In this document: one piece after another, positions 41,204-49,394 of the stretch | Layout: the number at the start of each line of letters is the position of its first letter | How positions within the stretch are numbered: position 1 is the first letter of the stretch | DNA from: Micromonospora tulbaghiae | GTDB taxonomy: Bacteria; Actinomycetota; Actinomycetes; Mycobacteriales; Micromonosporaceae | DNA: 64,000 nt | Assembly (NCBI RefSeq): GCF_900091605.1 | Contig: NZ_FMCQ01000012.1 | Location: 62,001-126,000, forward strand | Reading direction: 5' to 3' | Program-made: the position numbers and the translations under genes | Notes under the pieces: generated by a model | Told to the model about the DNA's origin: nothing | What the model saw: only the letters and a program-made list of their open reading frames with translations | The model's database searches: none

Positions 41204-42004
41204 ATGAACCTGACCGACCGGGTGGTGGTGATCACCGGTGGGGCCGGCGGGATCGGCGCGGCGCTGGGCCGCCGGTTCGCCGCCGAGGGCGCCGCCGCTG
41301 TCGTCCTGGCCGACCTGGCCGCCGACGCGGCCCGCGCGGCCGCCGCCGCGATCGGCCCGGTGGCGAGCGGCGTCGGGCTCGACGTCACCGACGAGGCGGC
41401 GGTACGCGCGCTCGTCGAGGAGACCGAGCGCCGCCACGGCCGGATCGACCTGTTCTGCGCCAACGCCGGCGTGGCCACCGGCGGCGGCATCGACGCCCCC
41501 GACGCCGACTGGGAGCGGGCCTGGCAGGTGAACGTGCTCGGGCACCTGCACAGCGCCCGCGCCGTGCTGCCCGGGATGCTCGGCCGGGGCCAGGGACACC
41601 TGCTGCTCACCTGCTCGGCCGCCGGACTGCTGACCGCCGTCGGCGACGCCCCGTACACCGCCACCAAGCACGCCGCCGCCGGTCTCGCCGAGTGGCTGGC
41701 GATCACCTACCGGGACGCCGGCATCCGGGTCAGCGCGCTGTGCCCGCAGGGCGTGGACACCCCGATGCTCGCCGACGGTCTCGCCGAGGGGCACCTGGGC
41801 GCCCGGGTGATCGCCGCGTCCGGGACGATCCTCACCCCGGACCAGGTCGCCGACGCGGTGATCGCCGGGCTGGCCGAGGAGCGGTTCCTGATCCTGCCGC
41901 ACCCGGAGGTCGCCGACTACGCCCGCCGCCGCGCCGAGGACCCGGACGGCTGGCAGGCCGGACTGCGCAAGCTCGTCCGGAAGCTGCGCGCCGCCGGCCG
42001 CTGA
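41204..42004 (+). CDS. Short-chain dehydrogenase/reductase
   Basis: 266 residues from the ATG at 41204. Rossmann motif TGGAGGIG at 11-18, DLAADAA after the second strand (NAD preference is plausible), CANAGVA near residue 85, catalytic Ser in TCSAAGLL near residue 136, and YTATKHA (YxxxK) near residue 152. It oxidises or reduces an alcohol/ketone of unknown identity. It is translated with the LLM oxidoreductase. Confidence 0.9.
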   Translation: MNLTDRVVVITGGAGGIGAALGRRFAAEGAAAVVLADLAADAARAAAAAIGPVASGVGLDVTDEAAVRALVEETERRHGRIDLFCANAGVATGGGIDAPDADWERAWQVNVLGHLHSARAVLPGMLGRGQGHLLLTCSAAGLLTAVGDAPYTATKHAAAGLAEWLAITYRDAGIRVSALCPQGVDTPMLADGLAEGHLGARVIAASGTILTPDQVADAVIAGLAEERFLILPHPEVADYARRRAEDPDGWQAGLRKLVRKLRAAGR

Positions 42005-42075
42005 GCCCGGCCGTCGCGGCGGTTCCGCCCCGGGCGTGGCCCGCAGCACCGCGGCAGCGGGCCGCGCGGCCAGGC

Positions 42076-42102
42076 CCGGCAGGTCCGGCAGGTCCGGCAG
42101 GT
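42076..42102. repeat. Three tandem 9-bp repeats
   Basis: CCGGCAGGT repeated three times, plus a partial fourth, between the convergent SDR and TgpA-like genes. Confidence 0.85.
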
Positions 42103-42106
42103 CCGG

Positions 42107-44458
42107 TCAGCGGCGCCACCGCAGCGGCCCCGGGTGGACCGTCCACAACAACCGGCCCCACCGGGAGCGGGCCGAGCGCAGCGCGTCGGCGAAGCCGGCG
42201 CTCAGCCGTGCGGCCCGCTCCGCCTGTTCCGGCGTGACACTGCCCGGCGCGAAGCCCGCCTGGTTGAGCAGGGCGGCCAGCTCGTCGACCGCCGCCTCGT
42301 CCGGGCCGTAGGCCGCCGCGCCGTCCCCGGCCCGGTCCGTGAGCCCGGTTGCGCCGTCCCCGGGCCGGTCCGTGGGCCCGGCCGCGCCCTCCCCGGACCG
42401 CGCCGCGCGGGCCTCGGCGAGCGTCCGGCGGGCCCGCTCGGCCACCTCGGCCGCCGCCAGGTCCGGCCCGGCCGGGTGCCCGGCCAGCCGCAGCGCGTCG
42501 GTCAGCTCCCGCCACGCACCGGCGACCCGCTCGCCCGGGTCACCGGTGTCCAACCGGGAGCGGGTCAGCCGGCGGCGCATCGCCACGAGCACCGCCAGCA
42601 CCGCCCCGACCACCAGCAGCAGGCCACCGACGCCGCCGCCGACCAGCACCGGCGTGCCGAGCCCGCCCTCGGCCCGGCCGGGCGCGGGCGCGGCGGCCGG
42701 GGGAGTGGCGCTCGGCTCCTCGGTGGGCGCCGGCACCTCCGACGGCGGCGGATCCTCCGGCTGCGGCCGGAAGTCCTCCTCCACCGGGCGGGGCTCGGAG
42801 TCCGGACGCGGCATCGGGTCGAACGGCACCCAGCCGACGCCGTCGAACAGCACCTCCGGCCAGGCGTACGCGTCGGCGGCCCGCACCGGACCGTCACCCT
42901 TGGGCTCGAACCCGACCACCACCCGGGTCGGCAGGCCGGCGAGGCGGCCGAGCACCGCGAACGCGGCGGCGAACTGCTCCGAGGTGCCCCGCTGCCCGCC
43001 GCCGTTCCGCGGTCCGAACAGGAAGAACGCCAGATTCGGGTACGCGTGGCCGCTGGGCGCGTCAGCGGTCACCCGGTAGTGCTCGGCCAGGAACGCGGCG
43101 ATCGCGTCGGCACGCGCGTACGGGGCGCCGTTGGACTCGGCGAGCTGCGTGGCGAGCCGTCGCACCGGCTCCGGCGCGCCGTCGGCCACCCGCAGCACCC
43201 GGGCCACCCCGTCACCGGCGGGCACGTTCGCCGTGGGCAGCAGGTTCGCGTCCGGGCGCTCCCGCACCGACGACACCTCGTACCGCAGCCCCGGCGCGAG
43301 CCCTTCCGGCCGGATCAGCGTCCCGGTCGCCGGGTCGTACGCCACCCGCGCGCCGGTCACCTCGCGCGGCGTGGGCACCGCCGGCAGCAGCCGCCCGGTC
43401 AGGTCTCCGACGGTGATCTCCTGGCGCACCTCGTCGGTGGCCGCGTTCGGGACCGGCTCGGCGGCGGGCAGGATCCGCCCCGCGTTGCGGTACGTGGCGC
43501 CGACCCGCCAGGTCACCCCGTCGTAGTCGCTGAGCACCGCCAGCCGGATCCGCGGCGACCCGTCCCCGGCCGCGCCCCCGCTCGTGCGCACGTCGAGCAG
43601 CCGCTGGTCCGGGTTCAACGCCCACCCGGAGATCCGGATCAGCGGGTTCTCGTCCAGCGACTCCACCCGGGGCGGCTCCACGTAGCGGCGCGGGTCGACC
43701 GGCCGCTCGTCGACCTGGGCGGCCACCACCGGGGCGAGCAGCGCCGCCAGCGCCACCACCACCGCCAGCCCGGCCGCGCTCGCCGCCACCAGCCGCAGCC
43801 GTACCGCCGCGCGTACCGCAGGACTGAGGCCGGCGACCGGATCGGGCGCCGGGCCGTCGCGGCGCCCAGAAGCCGCCAGGCCGGCCGCCGCGACGGCCGC
43901 GAACAGCACCGTCGGGCCGATCGCCGGATCCGCGTTCGGCCCCACCACGTAGAGCGCGCCCGCGTAGAGCAGCGCCGGCGGCAGGTAGCCCAGCAGCACC
44001 CGCCCGGCCCGCAGCGCCACCTCGGCGGCGGTCAGCCCGGCCAGCCAGGCGGCCACCACCGGGACCAGTACCGTGTCCGGGGCCGGCTCGACCGGGATCA
44101 TCGCGGTGAGCAGCCGGGGGATCGCGTTGCGGGCGGCGTCGGCGGCCACCTCGCCGAGCCCGCCGGGCAGCGCCGCGTGCGCGGCGGCCAGCCGCAGCGA
44201 CAGCAGCGTCCACCCGGCCAGCGCGGCCACCGACAGCGGCGCGACCAGCCAGGACGGCAGCCGCCGGGTGGCCACGCTGACCAGCACCGAGCCGAGCGCC
44301 GCGCCGGCCATGAGCCGGGTCAGCAGCGGGTCCGCGTACACCCGGCCCAGCACCACGCCGGAGAGCGAGACCAGCACGACCAGCGCGGCCGGGACCGGCG
44401 CGGCCCGCAACGCCCGGACCGCGCCTTCCGCCGCCGCTTCGGTCCGCGGCGGCGTCAC
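42107..44458 (-). CDS. TgpA-like transglutaminase-fold membrane protein, catalytic residues replaced
   Basis: 783 residues from the GTG at 44458, which overlaps the DUF58 stop as GTGA. Six or more N-terminal membrane helices (about 20-260), an outer domain (about 265-560) and one helix near 620, then a C-terminal cytosolic DUF4129-like helical region. The outer domain has the transglutaminase-like core, but the catalytic Cys position reads GTSEQFA (Ser493) and the His position reads YAWPEV (Tyr531); Asp547 in PFDPMP is kept. It is therefore probably not an active transglutaminase. Last gene of the MoxR/DUF58 operon. Confidence 0.88.
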   Translation of the reverse strand: MTPPRTEAAAEGAVRALRAAPVPAALVVLVSLSGVVLGRVYADPLLTRLMAGAALGSVLVSVATRRLPSWLVAPLSVAALAGWTLLSLRLAAAHAALPGGLGEVAADAARNAIPRLLTAMIPVEPAPDTVLVPVVAAWLAGLTAAEVALRAGRVLLGYLPPALLYAGALYVVGPNADPAIGPTVLFAAVAAAGLAASGRRDGPAPDPVAGLSPAVRAAVRLRLVAASAAGLAVVVALAALLAPVVAAQVDERPVDPRRYVEPPRVESLDENPLIRISGWALNPDQRLLDVRTSGGAAGDGSPRIRLAVLSDYDGVTWRVGATYRNAGRILPAAEPVPNAATDEVRQEITVGDLTGRLLPAVPTPREVTGARVAYDPATGTLIRPEGLAPGLRYEVSSVRERPDANLLPTANVPAGDGVARVLRVADGAPEPVRRLATQLAESNGAPYARADAIAAFLAEHYRVTADAPSGHAYPNLAFFLFGPRNGGGQRGTSEQFAAAFAVLGRLAGLPTRVVVGFEPKGDGPVRAADAYAWPEVLFDGVGWVPFDPMPRPDSEPRPVEEDFRPQPEDPPPSEVPAPTEEPSATPPAAAPAPGRAEGGLGTPVLVGGGVGGLLLVVGAVLAVLVAMRRRLTRSRLDTGDPGERVAGAWRELTDALRLAGHPAGPDLAAAEVAERARRTLAEARAARSGEGAAGPTDRPGDGATGLTDRAGDGAAAYGPDEAAVDELAALLNQAGFAPGSVTPEQAERAARLSAGFADALRSARSRWGRLLWTVHPGPLRWRR

Positions 44459-45609
44459 CACCGGCGGACCCCGTCCCACTCGGCGGCGAACGCCGCGCCG
44501 TCGGCCGCATCCAGCACCGTGAGGCCCGCCGCGCCCGCCGGCGTCGGCCCGTCCGCGCCGAACATCCCCACCACCACCGACGGGTACGCGCCACGCAGCG
44601 CGCCCACGTGCCCCAGGTCGTCACGGCCACCCGGCCCGGTCAGGAACACCAGGGTGTCGCCGAGCCGGTCCCGGCGCAGCCGCCCGGTCGCGGCGGGCAG
44701 CACCTCCGCCCCGGCGTCCGCCAGCTCCACAGCGGCCAGCCGGTCCAGCGGCCCGGCCGCGCCCGCGGGCTCCACCTCGGCCGGTACGACGAGCAGCAGG
44801 TGCACCGGCAGGTCCTCCCGCACCGCGGCGGCCACCACCGACGCCGCCGCCTCACACGCCGACTCGAACGACTCCGCGACACCACCGGCCCGGCCCGGAT
44901 GCGCCGAGGCGCGGTTGTCCAGCACCACCACCAGGCGCGGCAGGCTGGTGTCCACGTTTTCCCGCACCATCAGCTCACCCACCCGGGCGCTGGTGCGCCA
45001 GTGCACGCGGCGCAACTCGTCGCCCACCACGTACTCCCGCAACGAGTCGAACGTGATCGACCCGTGCGGCACGCTGTCGGTACGCCCGTCCAGGCTGCGC
45101 CCGGCGCCGGTGGGCACCGCGGAGAGCGGGTGGATGCGCGGGTGCACCCACACCGGCACCGTGCCGCCGTAGCCGCGCGCCAGCGCCACCAGCCCCAGCG
45201 GATCCCGGCGCACCACCCGCAGCGGCCCCACCGGTACCACCCCACGGCGGTGCGTCGGCACCTCGTAGCGCACGACAGTGTCCCGGCCCGGACGCAACCG
45301 CAGCAGCGGCACCGGCGCCAGCGCGCCGGCGCAGCGGTCCTCGGCCACCAGGTTCGCCGCCCGCAACCGGCCGGTGTTGCGCACCGTCAGCTCCATCGCC
45401 GCCGGCTCACCCCGGGCCACCCGGTCCGGGTCGGCCCGCCGGTCCACGCTCAGCCGGGGCCGCCAGGCCGCGTTCACCACGGCGTAGCCGACCGCCACGG
45501 CGGCCGCCGCGCCGAGCACTGTCAGCTCCGGGTACGCGTACCGGAACCCCACGCCCAGCAGCACCAGGGCGGCGACGAGCAACCCGACACCACGGGCGGT
45601 GATCCCCAC
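44455..45609 (-). CDS. DUF58-domain membrane protein
   Basis: 384 residues from the GTG at 45609, two nucleotides after the MoxR stop. Two membrane helices at about 5-40, a beta domain, then the DUF58 signature DSLREYVVGDELRRVHWRTSA near residue 185 and a von Willebrand A-like half with VVVLDNRASAHPG. DUF58 proteins work with MoxR AAA+ ATPases, which are thought to help metal insertion or complex assembly. A 4-bp overlap with the TgpA-like gene implies coupling. Confidence 0.9.
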   Translation of the reverse strand: MGITARGVGLLVAALVLLGVGFRYAYPELTVLGAAAAVAVGYAVVNAAWRPRLSVDRRADPDRVARGEPAAMELTVRNTGRLRAANLVAEDRCAGALAPVPLLRLRPGRDTVVRYEVPTHRRGVVPVGPLRVVRRDPLGLVALARGYGGTVPVWVHPRIHPLSAVPTGAGRSLDGRTDSVPHGSITFDSLREYVVGDELRRVHWRTSARVGELMVRENVDTSLPRLVVVLDNRASAHPGRAGGVAESFESACEAAASVVAAAVREDLPVHLLLVVPAEVEPAGAAGPLDRLAAVELADAGAEVLPAATGRLRRDRLGDTLVFLTGPGGRDDLGHVGALRGAYPSVVVGMFGADGPTPAGAAGLTVLDAADGAAFAAEWDGVRRW

Positions 45610-45611
45610 GC

Positions 45612-46607
45612 TCAGCCGTGCACCGTTGTGGCCTGGCCGGACGGCAGCGGCACCGGCACCGACGCGACCGCCTGGCGCAGCACCTCGGCGGGCGTCACAC
45701 CACGCACCTGCGCATCGGGGGTGAGCAGCAGCCGGTGCGCGAACACCGGCTCCACGAGTGCCTTCAGGTCCTCCGGCATGATCCAGCCCCGGCCGTCGAT
45801 CAGCGCGTACGCGCACGCCGCCCGGGTCAGCGCGATCACCCCGCGCGGGCTCACCCCGACCCGCACCTGCGGATGGGTACGCGTCGCAGCGGCCAGCCGC
45901 ACCGCGTACGCGTAGAGCGGCTCGGCGATGTGCACCCGCTGGGCCATCTTCACCATCTCGCCCACCGTGGCGGTGTCGGTGACCGCGCTGAGCGAGTCGG
46001 GGGAGCGGACCGTGGCGCCGCGCAGCACCTCCACCTCGACCGCCTCGTCCGGGTAGCCGACGGAGAGCTTCACCAGGAACCGGTCGAGCTGGGCCTCGGG
46101 CAGCCGGTAGGTGCCGTCCATCTCCACCGGGTTCTGCGTGGCCACCACCAGGAACGGCTGCGGCACCGGGTGCCGTACGCCGTCCACAGTGACAGTTCGC
46201 TCCTCCATCACCTCCAGCAGCGCCGACTGCGTCTTCGGCGACGCCCGGTTGATCTCGTCGGCGATCACGATGTTGGCGAACACCGGCCCCGGGTGGAACT
46301 CGAATCCCCGGGTGGCCTGGTTGAAGATGGTCACCCCCGACACGTCGGAGGGGAGCAGGTCGGGGGTGAACTGGATCCGCCGCCACTGCCCCTTCACGGT
46401 GGCCGCGACGGCCCGCGCCAGCGTCGTCTTGCCGACGCCCGGCACGTCCTCCAGCAGCACGTGCCCCTGCGCGAACAGCGCGGTCAATGCGAGCCGCACC
46501 ACCTGCGGCTTACCGAGCACGACCGCGTTGACGTTGTCGGCCAGCCGGGCGGCCAGGGCGGCGAAGCCCTGCACCTCCGGCTGGCTCAGCGGTTCGTGCG
46601 TGTTCAC
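45612..46607 (-). CDS. MoxR-family AAA+ ATPase
   Basis: 331 residues from a GTG with GAGAGG upstream. Walker A EDVPGVGKTTLARA near residue 55, Walker B IADEINRASPKTQSALLEVMEE near residue 113, sensor-1 VVATQNPVEMDGTYRLPEAQLDRF near 150. This is the canonical MoxR order. It is expected to act as a chaperone-like ATPase on the DUF58 partner and other envelope proteins encoded in the same operon. Confidence 0.95.
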   Translation of the reverse strand: MNTHEPLSQPEVQGFAALAARLADNVNAVVLGKPQVVRLALTALFAQGHVLLEDVPGVGKTTLARAVAATVKGQWRRIQFTPDLLPSDVSGVTIFNQATRGFEFHPGPVFANIVIADEINRASPKTQSALLEVMEERTVTVDGVRHPVPQPFLVVATQNPVEMDGTYRLPEAQLDRFLVKLSVGYPDEAVEVEVLRGATVRSPDSLSAVTDTATVGEMVKMAQRVHIAEPLYAYAVRLAAATRTHPQVRVGVSPRGVIALTRAACAYALIDGRGWIMPEDLKALVEPVFAHRLLLTPDAQVRGVTPAEVLRQAVASVPVPLPSGQATTVHG

Positions 46608-46631
46608 GGGTGTGCCTCTCGGACGGTGCGG

Positions 46632-49256
46632 TCAGCAGGCCGGCAGGACGTCGAGGTCGTCGCCGCCCTCCAGGTTGAGCCAGGCCCACGGGATGTACGT
46701 CCTGCCCTGGTACTCCACCTGGATCCACCAGGTGCTCTGCTTGTTGTTGTTGTAGATCCAGGCGTCCACGTCCTCGCCCTTGACCTTGCAGTACGTGCGC
46801 AGCCGCCGGCCGTCCGGCACCCAGCCCGCCTGACGGTCGTTGTCCTGCCGCGGGACCTCGAAGATCTCGTTGCCGTTGCGGCCGGCCACGTCCTTGTCGC
46901 AGTACGTCCGCTGGTCGCCGTCCGGCCCGTTCTTGCACGTGGCGATGCCGTACACCGGGTCGGTGGTCTGCGCGCGGGAGGCGGTGCCCTTGCCTGCGGC
47001 GTTCGACGCGGTCAGCGTCACCGTGTACGCGGTGCCCGGCGTCAGCCCGGTCACCCGCAGGCTGGAACAACTGCCGCTCGCCGTCTTCCCGCCGGTCGCC
47101 GCCGTGCAGGTGGCGCGCCCGCCGCCCGCGTCCACGGTGAACGTGACGGTCACCGACGTGGCGTCCGCCGACGAGCCGGTCACGGTGATCCGGGGCTCGG
47201 CCACCGTCCGCGCGGTGGTGCTCGCCTCCGGTCCCGACCCGGCCTCGTTGACCGCCTTGACCTTCACCGTCACGTTCTGGCCGTTGCCCAGCCCGCCCAC
47301 GGTGGCCTGCACGTCGGTGACCTCGACGGACTTCCCGGCGGCCTCCACGACGTACTTCGTCACCGGGCGGCCGTTGTCCACCGCCGGGGACCACTGCACC
47401 GCGATCGTGCCCGGCTGGTCGGCGACAGTGGACGCGCGCAGCGCGGTCGGCGCCTTCGGCGTGGTGAACGGCACCACCGTGTTGCTCACCGGCGACGCCT
47501 TCGACCCGGCGCCCTTGTCGCTCACCGCGGTCACCGTGAACGCGTACTGGGTGCCGTACTCCAGTTGCCCGGCCGGCACCACCAGCTCCGTCTTCGCCGA
47601 CTCTCCGGCCGGGGCGCTCGCGCCGGCCGAGGTCGCCGTCACCGCGTACTTCGCGATCTTGTTGCCCTGGCCGTCGGCCTCGGGCCAGCTCACCCGCACC
47701 GTGCCGTCCGGCCGGGCCTCGGCGGTCACCGACGCCGGCGGGTCCGGCACCTCGGCGGTCGGCACCACCGGGTTGCTGCGCCGCGCGGGCCCCTCACCCT
47801 TGGCGTTCACCGCGTGCACCGAGAACGTGTACGTCTCACCGTTGGTCAGACCGGTGATCTCCAGGGCACGCTGGTTCGCGCCGACCTGGTGGGTCTGACC
47901 GGCGCCCTCCACCACGTACCGGGTGATCTCGGCGCCGTTGGACGCGGCGGCCTGCCAGCTCACCCGCGCCGACGCGTCACCAGCGGCGGCCGTCACCGAC
48001 TTCGGCGCACCCGGCTTGGACACCTTGGGCTTCTTCGGCGGGGGCGGCGGCGGGGCCACCGGCGGCGGGTCGCCGCCGAGCACGTCGTTGGCGTACTTGT
48101 CGACCTCACGGACCTGGTTGCGGTCGTCGACCACCTGCGCGGTGGACGAGTCCGGCGGGTTGATGAACAGGTGGTTCTCGCGCACCTCCAGCTCGACCGG
48201 ACCGGGGCGGCCGGAGCCCTTCACGGTCTGCACGAGCTGACCCTCGGCGTCGAAGGCGTACACCGTGCCGGTGTTCTCGTCGGCGCAGTAGAACCGGCCC
48301 GCCCACGACACCGCCGGGCTCAGCCGGGCGCCGGTGCCGGGCACCGTGAACCGCTTCACCTCGCGGCTGTCCCGCACCACGTGCACCGAACGGTCACCGG
48401 AGACCGTGACCGGCACCTGCGGCCCGCTGGTCCGCGTCGGTAGGCTCCCCGGCGCGGTCATGCTCAACTCCGCCCGCTGCGTCTGCCCGCCGACCACCGT
48501 CACCAGCGACGCCGAGGTCCGGTCCAGCACCGCGACGCCCTCGTCCAGCGTGGACACCACCAGCTCGTGCGCCGGCTCGGCCACGTCGTACGTCTCGACC
48601 CGCTTCGGGCTGAGCCCGGCGGGCGGCGCGTCACCGGGCGTCTCCGGCAGCTCGGCCGCGGTCACCGCCGAGACGGTGCCCTCACTCGGCACCGCGATCC
48701 ACAGCTTGCCCGCGCCGTCGAACGTGCCGCCGGTGATGCCCGGCGGGTAGCGGACCGGCTCGCCCACCGGTGTCAGCGCCCGTGGGTCGAGCTGCCGGAC
48801 GATGCCCTGCACCGCGTCCACCACGAACGCCGCGTCCTCGTGCAGCGCCACGCTCACCCCGAGCCCCGGCGCGGTCGGCGTGGTGGCCGTGATCTGCAAC
48901 GTCGCCAGGTCCAGCGAGCTGACCCGGCCGGTGTTGAGGTCTCGCAGGATCAGCAGCCGGTCGGTCTGGGCCACCTGCATCTGGTGCCGCCGCCCGCCCG
49001 GCACCTCCATCCGGGTGTCCACCCGCGCGGTGACGCCGTTGACCCGGGCCAGTTCGCTGCGGGTGGTGCTCCACAACCAGGAGGAGGCGTCGAAGCTCGC
49101 CACCGCGTTGTCGGCCGCGCCCAGCCCGAGCACCGTCAAGCCCATCGCGGCCAGTAGCGCGGCCACCGTGCCGATGGTCACCAGTCCGCCGCGCATCCGC
49201 GACCGTGGGCGGGCCGGCTCCGGCCCGGTGCCCGTGACGTCCTCGATGGTGGTCAC
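46632..49256 (-). CDS. Membrane-anchored propeller-like protein with four FN3 domains
   Basis: 874 residues. A cytoplasmic tail of about 22 residues, one helix at about 23-48, then an outer beta-propeller-like region (about 80-385; for example LWIAVPSEGTVSAV, FYCADENTGTVYAFD), a Pro/Lys linker PPPPPPKKPKVSKP near residue 400, four fibronectin type III domains (about 415-780) and a C-terminal Cys-rich region of about 100 residues with WIYNNNKQSTWWIQVEYQG. No enzyme motif. The function is probably surface binding, linked to the MoxR system because MoxR starts 24 nt downstream. Confidence 0.82.
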   Translation of the reverse strand: MTTIEDVTGTGPEPARPRSRMRGGLVTIGTVAALLAAMGLTVLGLGAADNAVASFDASSWLWSTTRSELARVNGVTARVDTRMEVPGGRRHQMQVAQTDRLLILRDLNTGRVSSLDLATLQITATTPTAPGLGVSVALHEDAAFVVDAVQGIVRQLDPRALTPVGEPVRYPPGITGGTFDGAGKLWIAVPSEGTVSAVTAAELPETPGDAPPAGLSPKRVETYDVAEPAHELVVSTLDEGVAVLDRTSASLVTVVGGQTQRAELSMTAPGSLPTRTSGPQVPVTVSGDRSVHVVRDSREVKRFTVPGTGARLSPAVSWAGRFYCADENTGTVYAFDAEGQLVQTVKGSGRPGPVELEVRENHLFINPPDSSTAQVVDDRNQVREVDKYANDVLGGDPPPVAPPPPPPKKPKVSKPGAPKSVTAAAGDASARVSWQAAASNGAEITRYVVEGAGQTHQVGANQRALEITGLTNGETYTFSVHAVNAKGEGPARRSNPVVPTAEVPDPPASVTAEARPDGTVRVSWPEADGQGNKIAKYAVTATSAGASAPAGESAKTELVVPAGQLEYGTQYAFTVTAVSDKGAGSKASPVSNTVVPFTTPKAPTALRASTVADQPGTIAVQWSPAVDNGRPVTKYVVEAAGKSVEVTDVQATVGGLGNGQNVTVKVKAVNEAGSGPEASTTARTVAEPRITVTGSSADATSVTVTFTVDAGGGRATCTAATGGKTASGSCSSLRVTGLTPGTAYTVTLTASNAAGKGTASRAQTTDPVYGIATCKNGPDGDQRTYCDKDVAGRNGNEIFEVPRQDNDRQAGWVPDGRRLRTYCKVKGEDVDAWIYNNNKQSTWWIQVEYQGRTYIPWAWLNLEGGDDLDVLPAC

Positions 49257-49394
49257 TGCCGGCTGCCTCCCCGTGTCGGTGCGGGAGAACCACCGAGCAC
49301 GGCGGACCCTCCCCAGAGCCGGGAGCCATCATAGGTGCCGTCCGGAGCCGGTGAAACCCGCACCGTCCCCCTGTGGACACCGAGCGTGTCGTCC

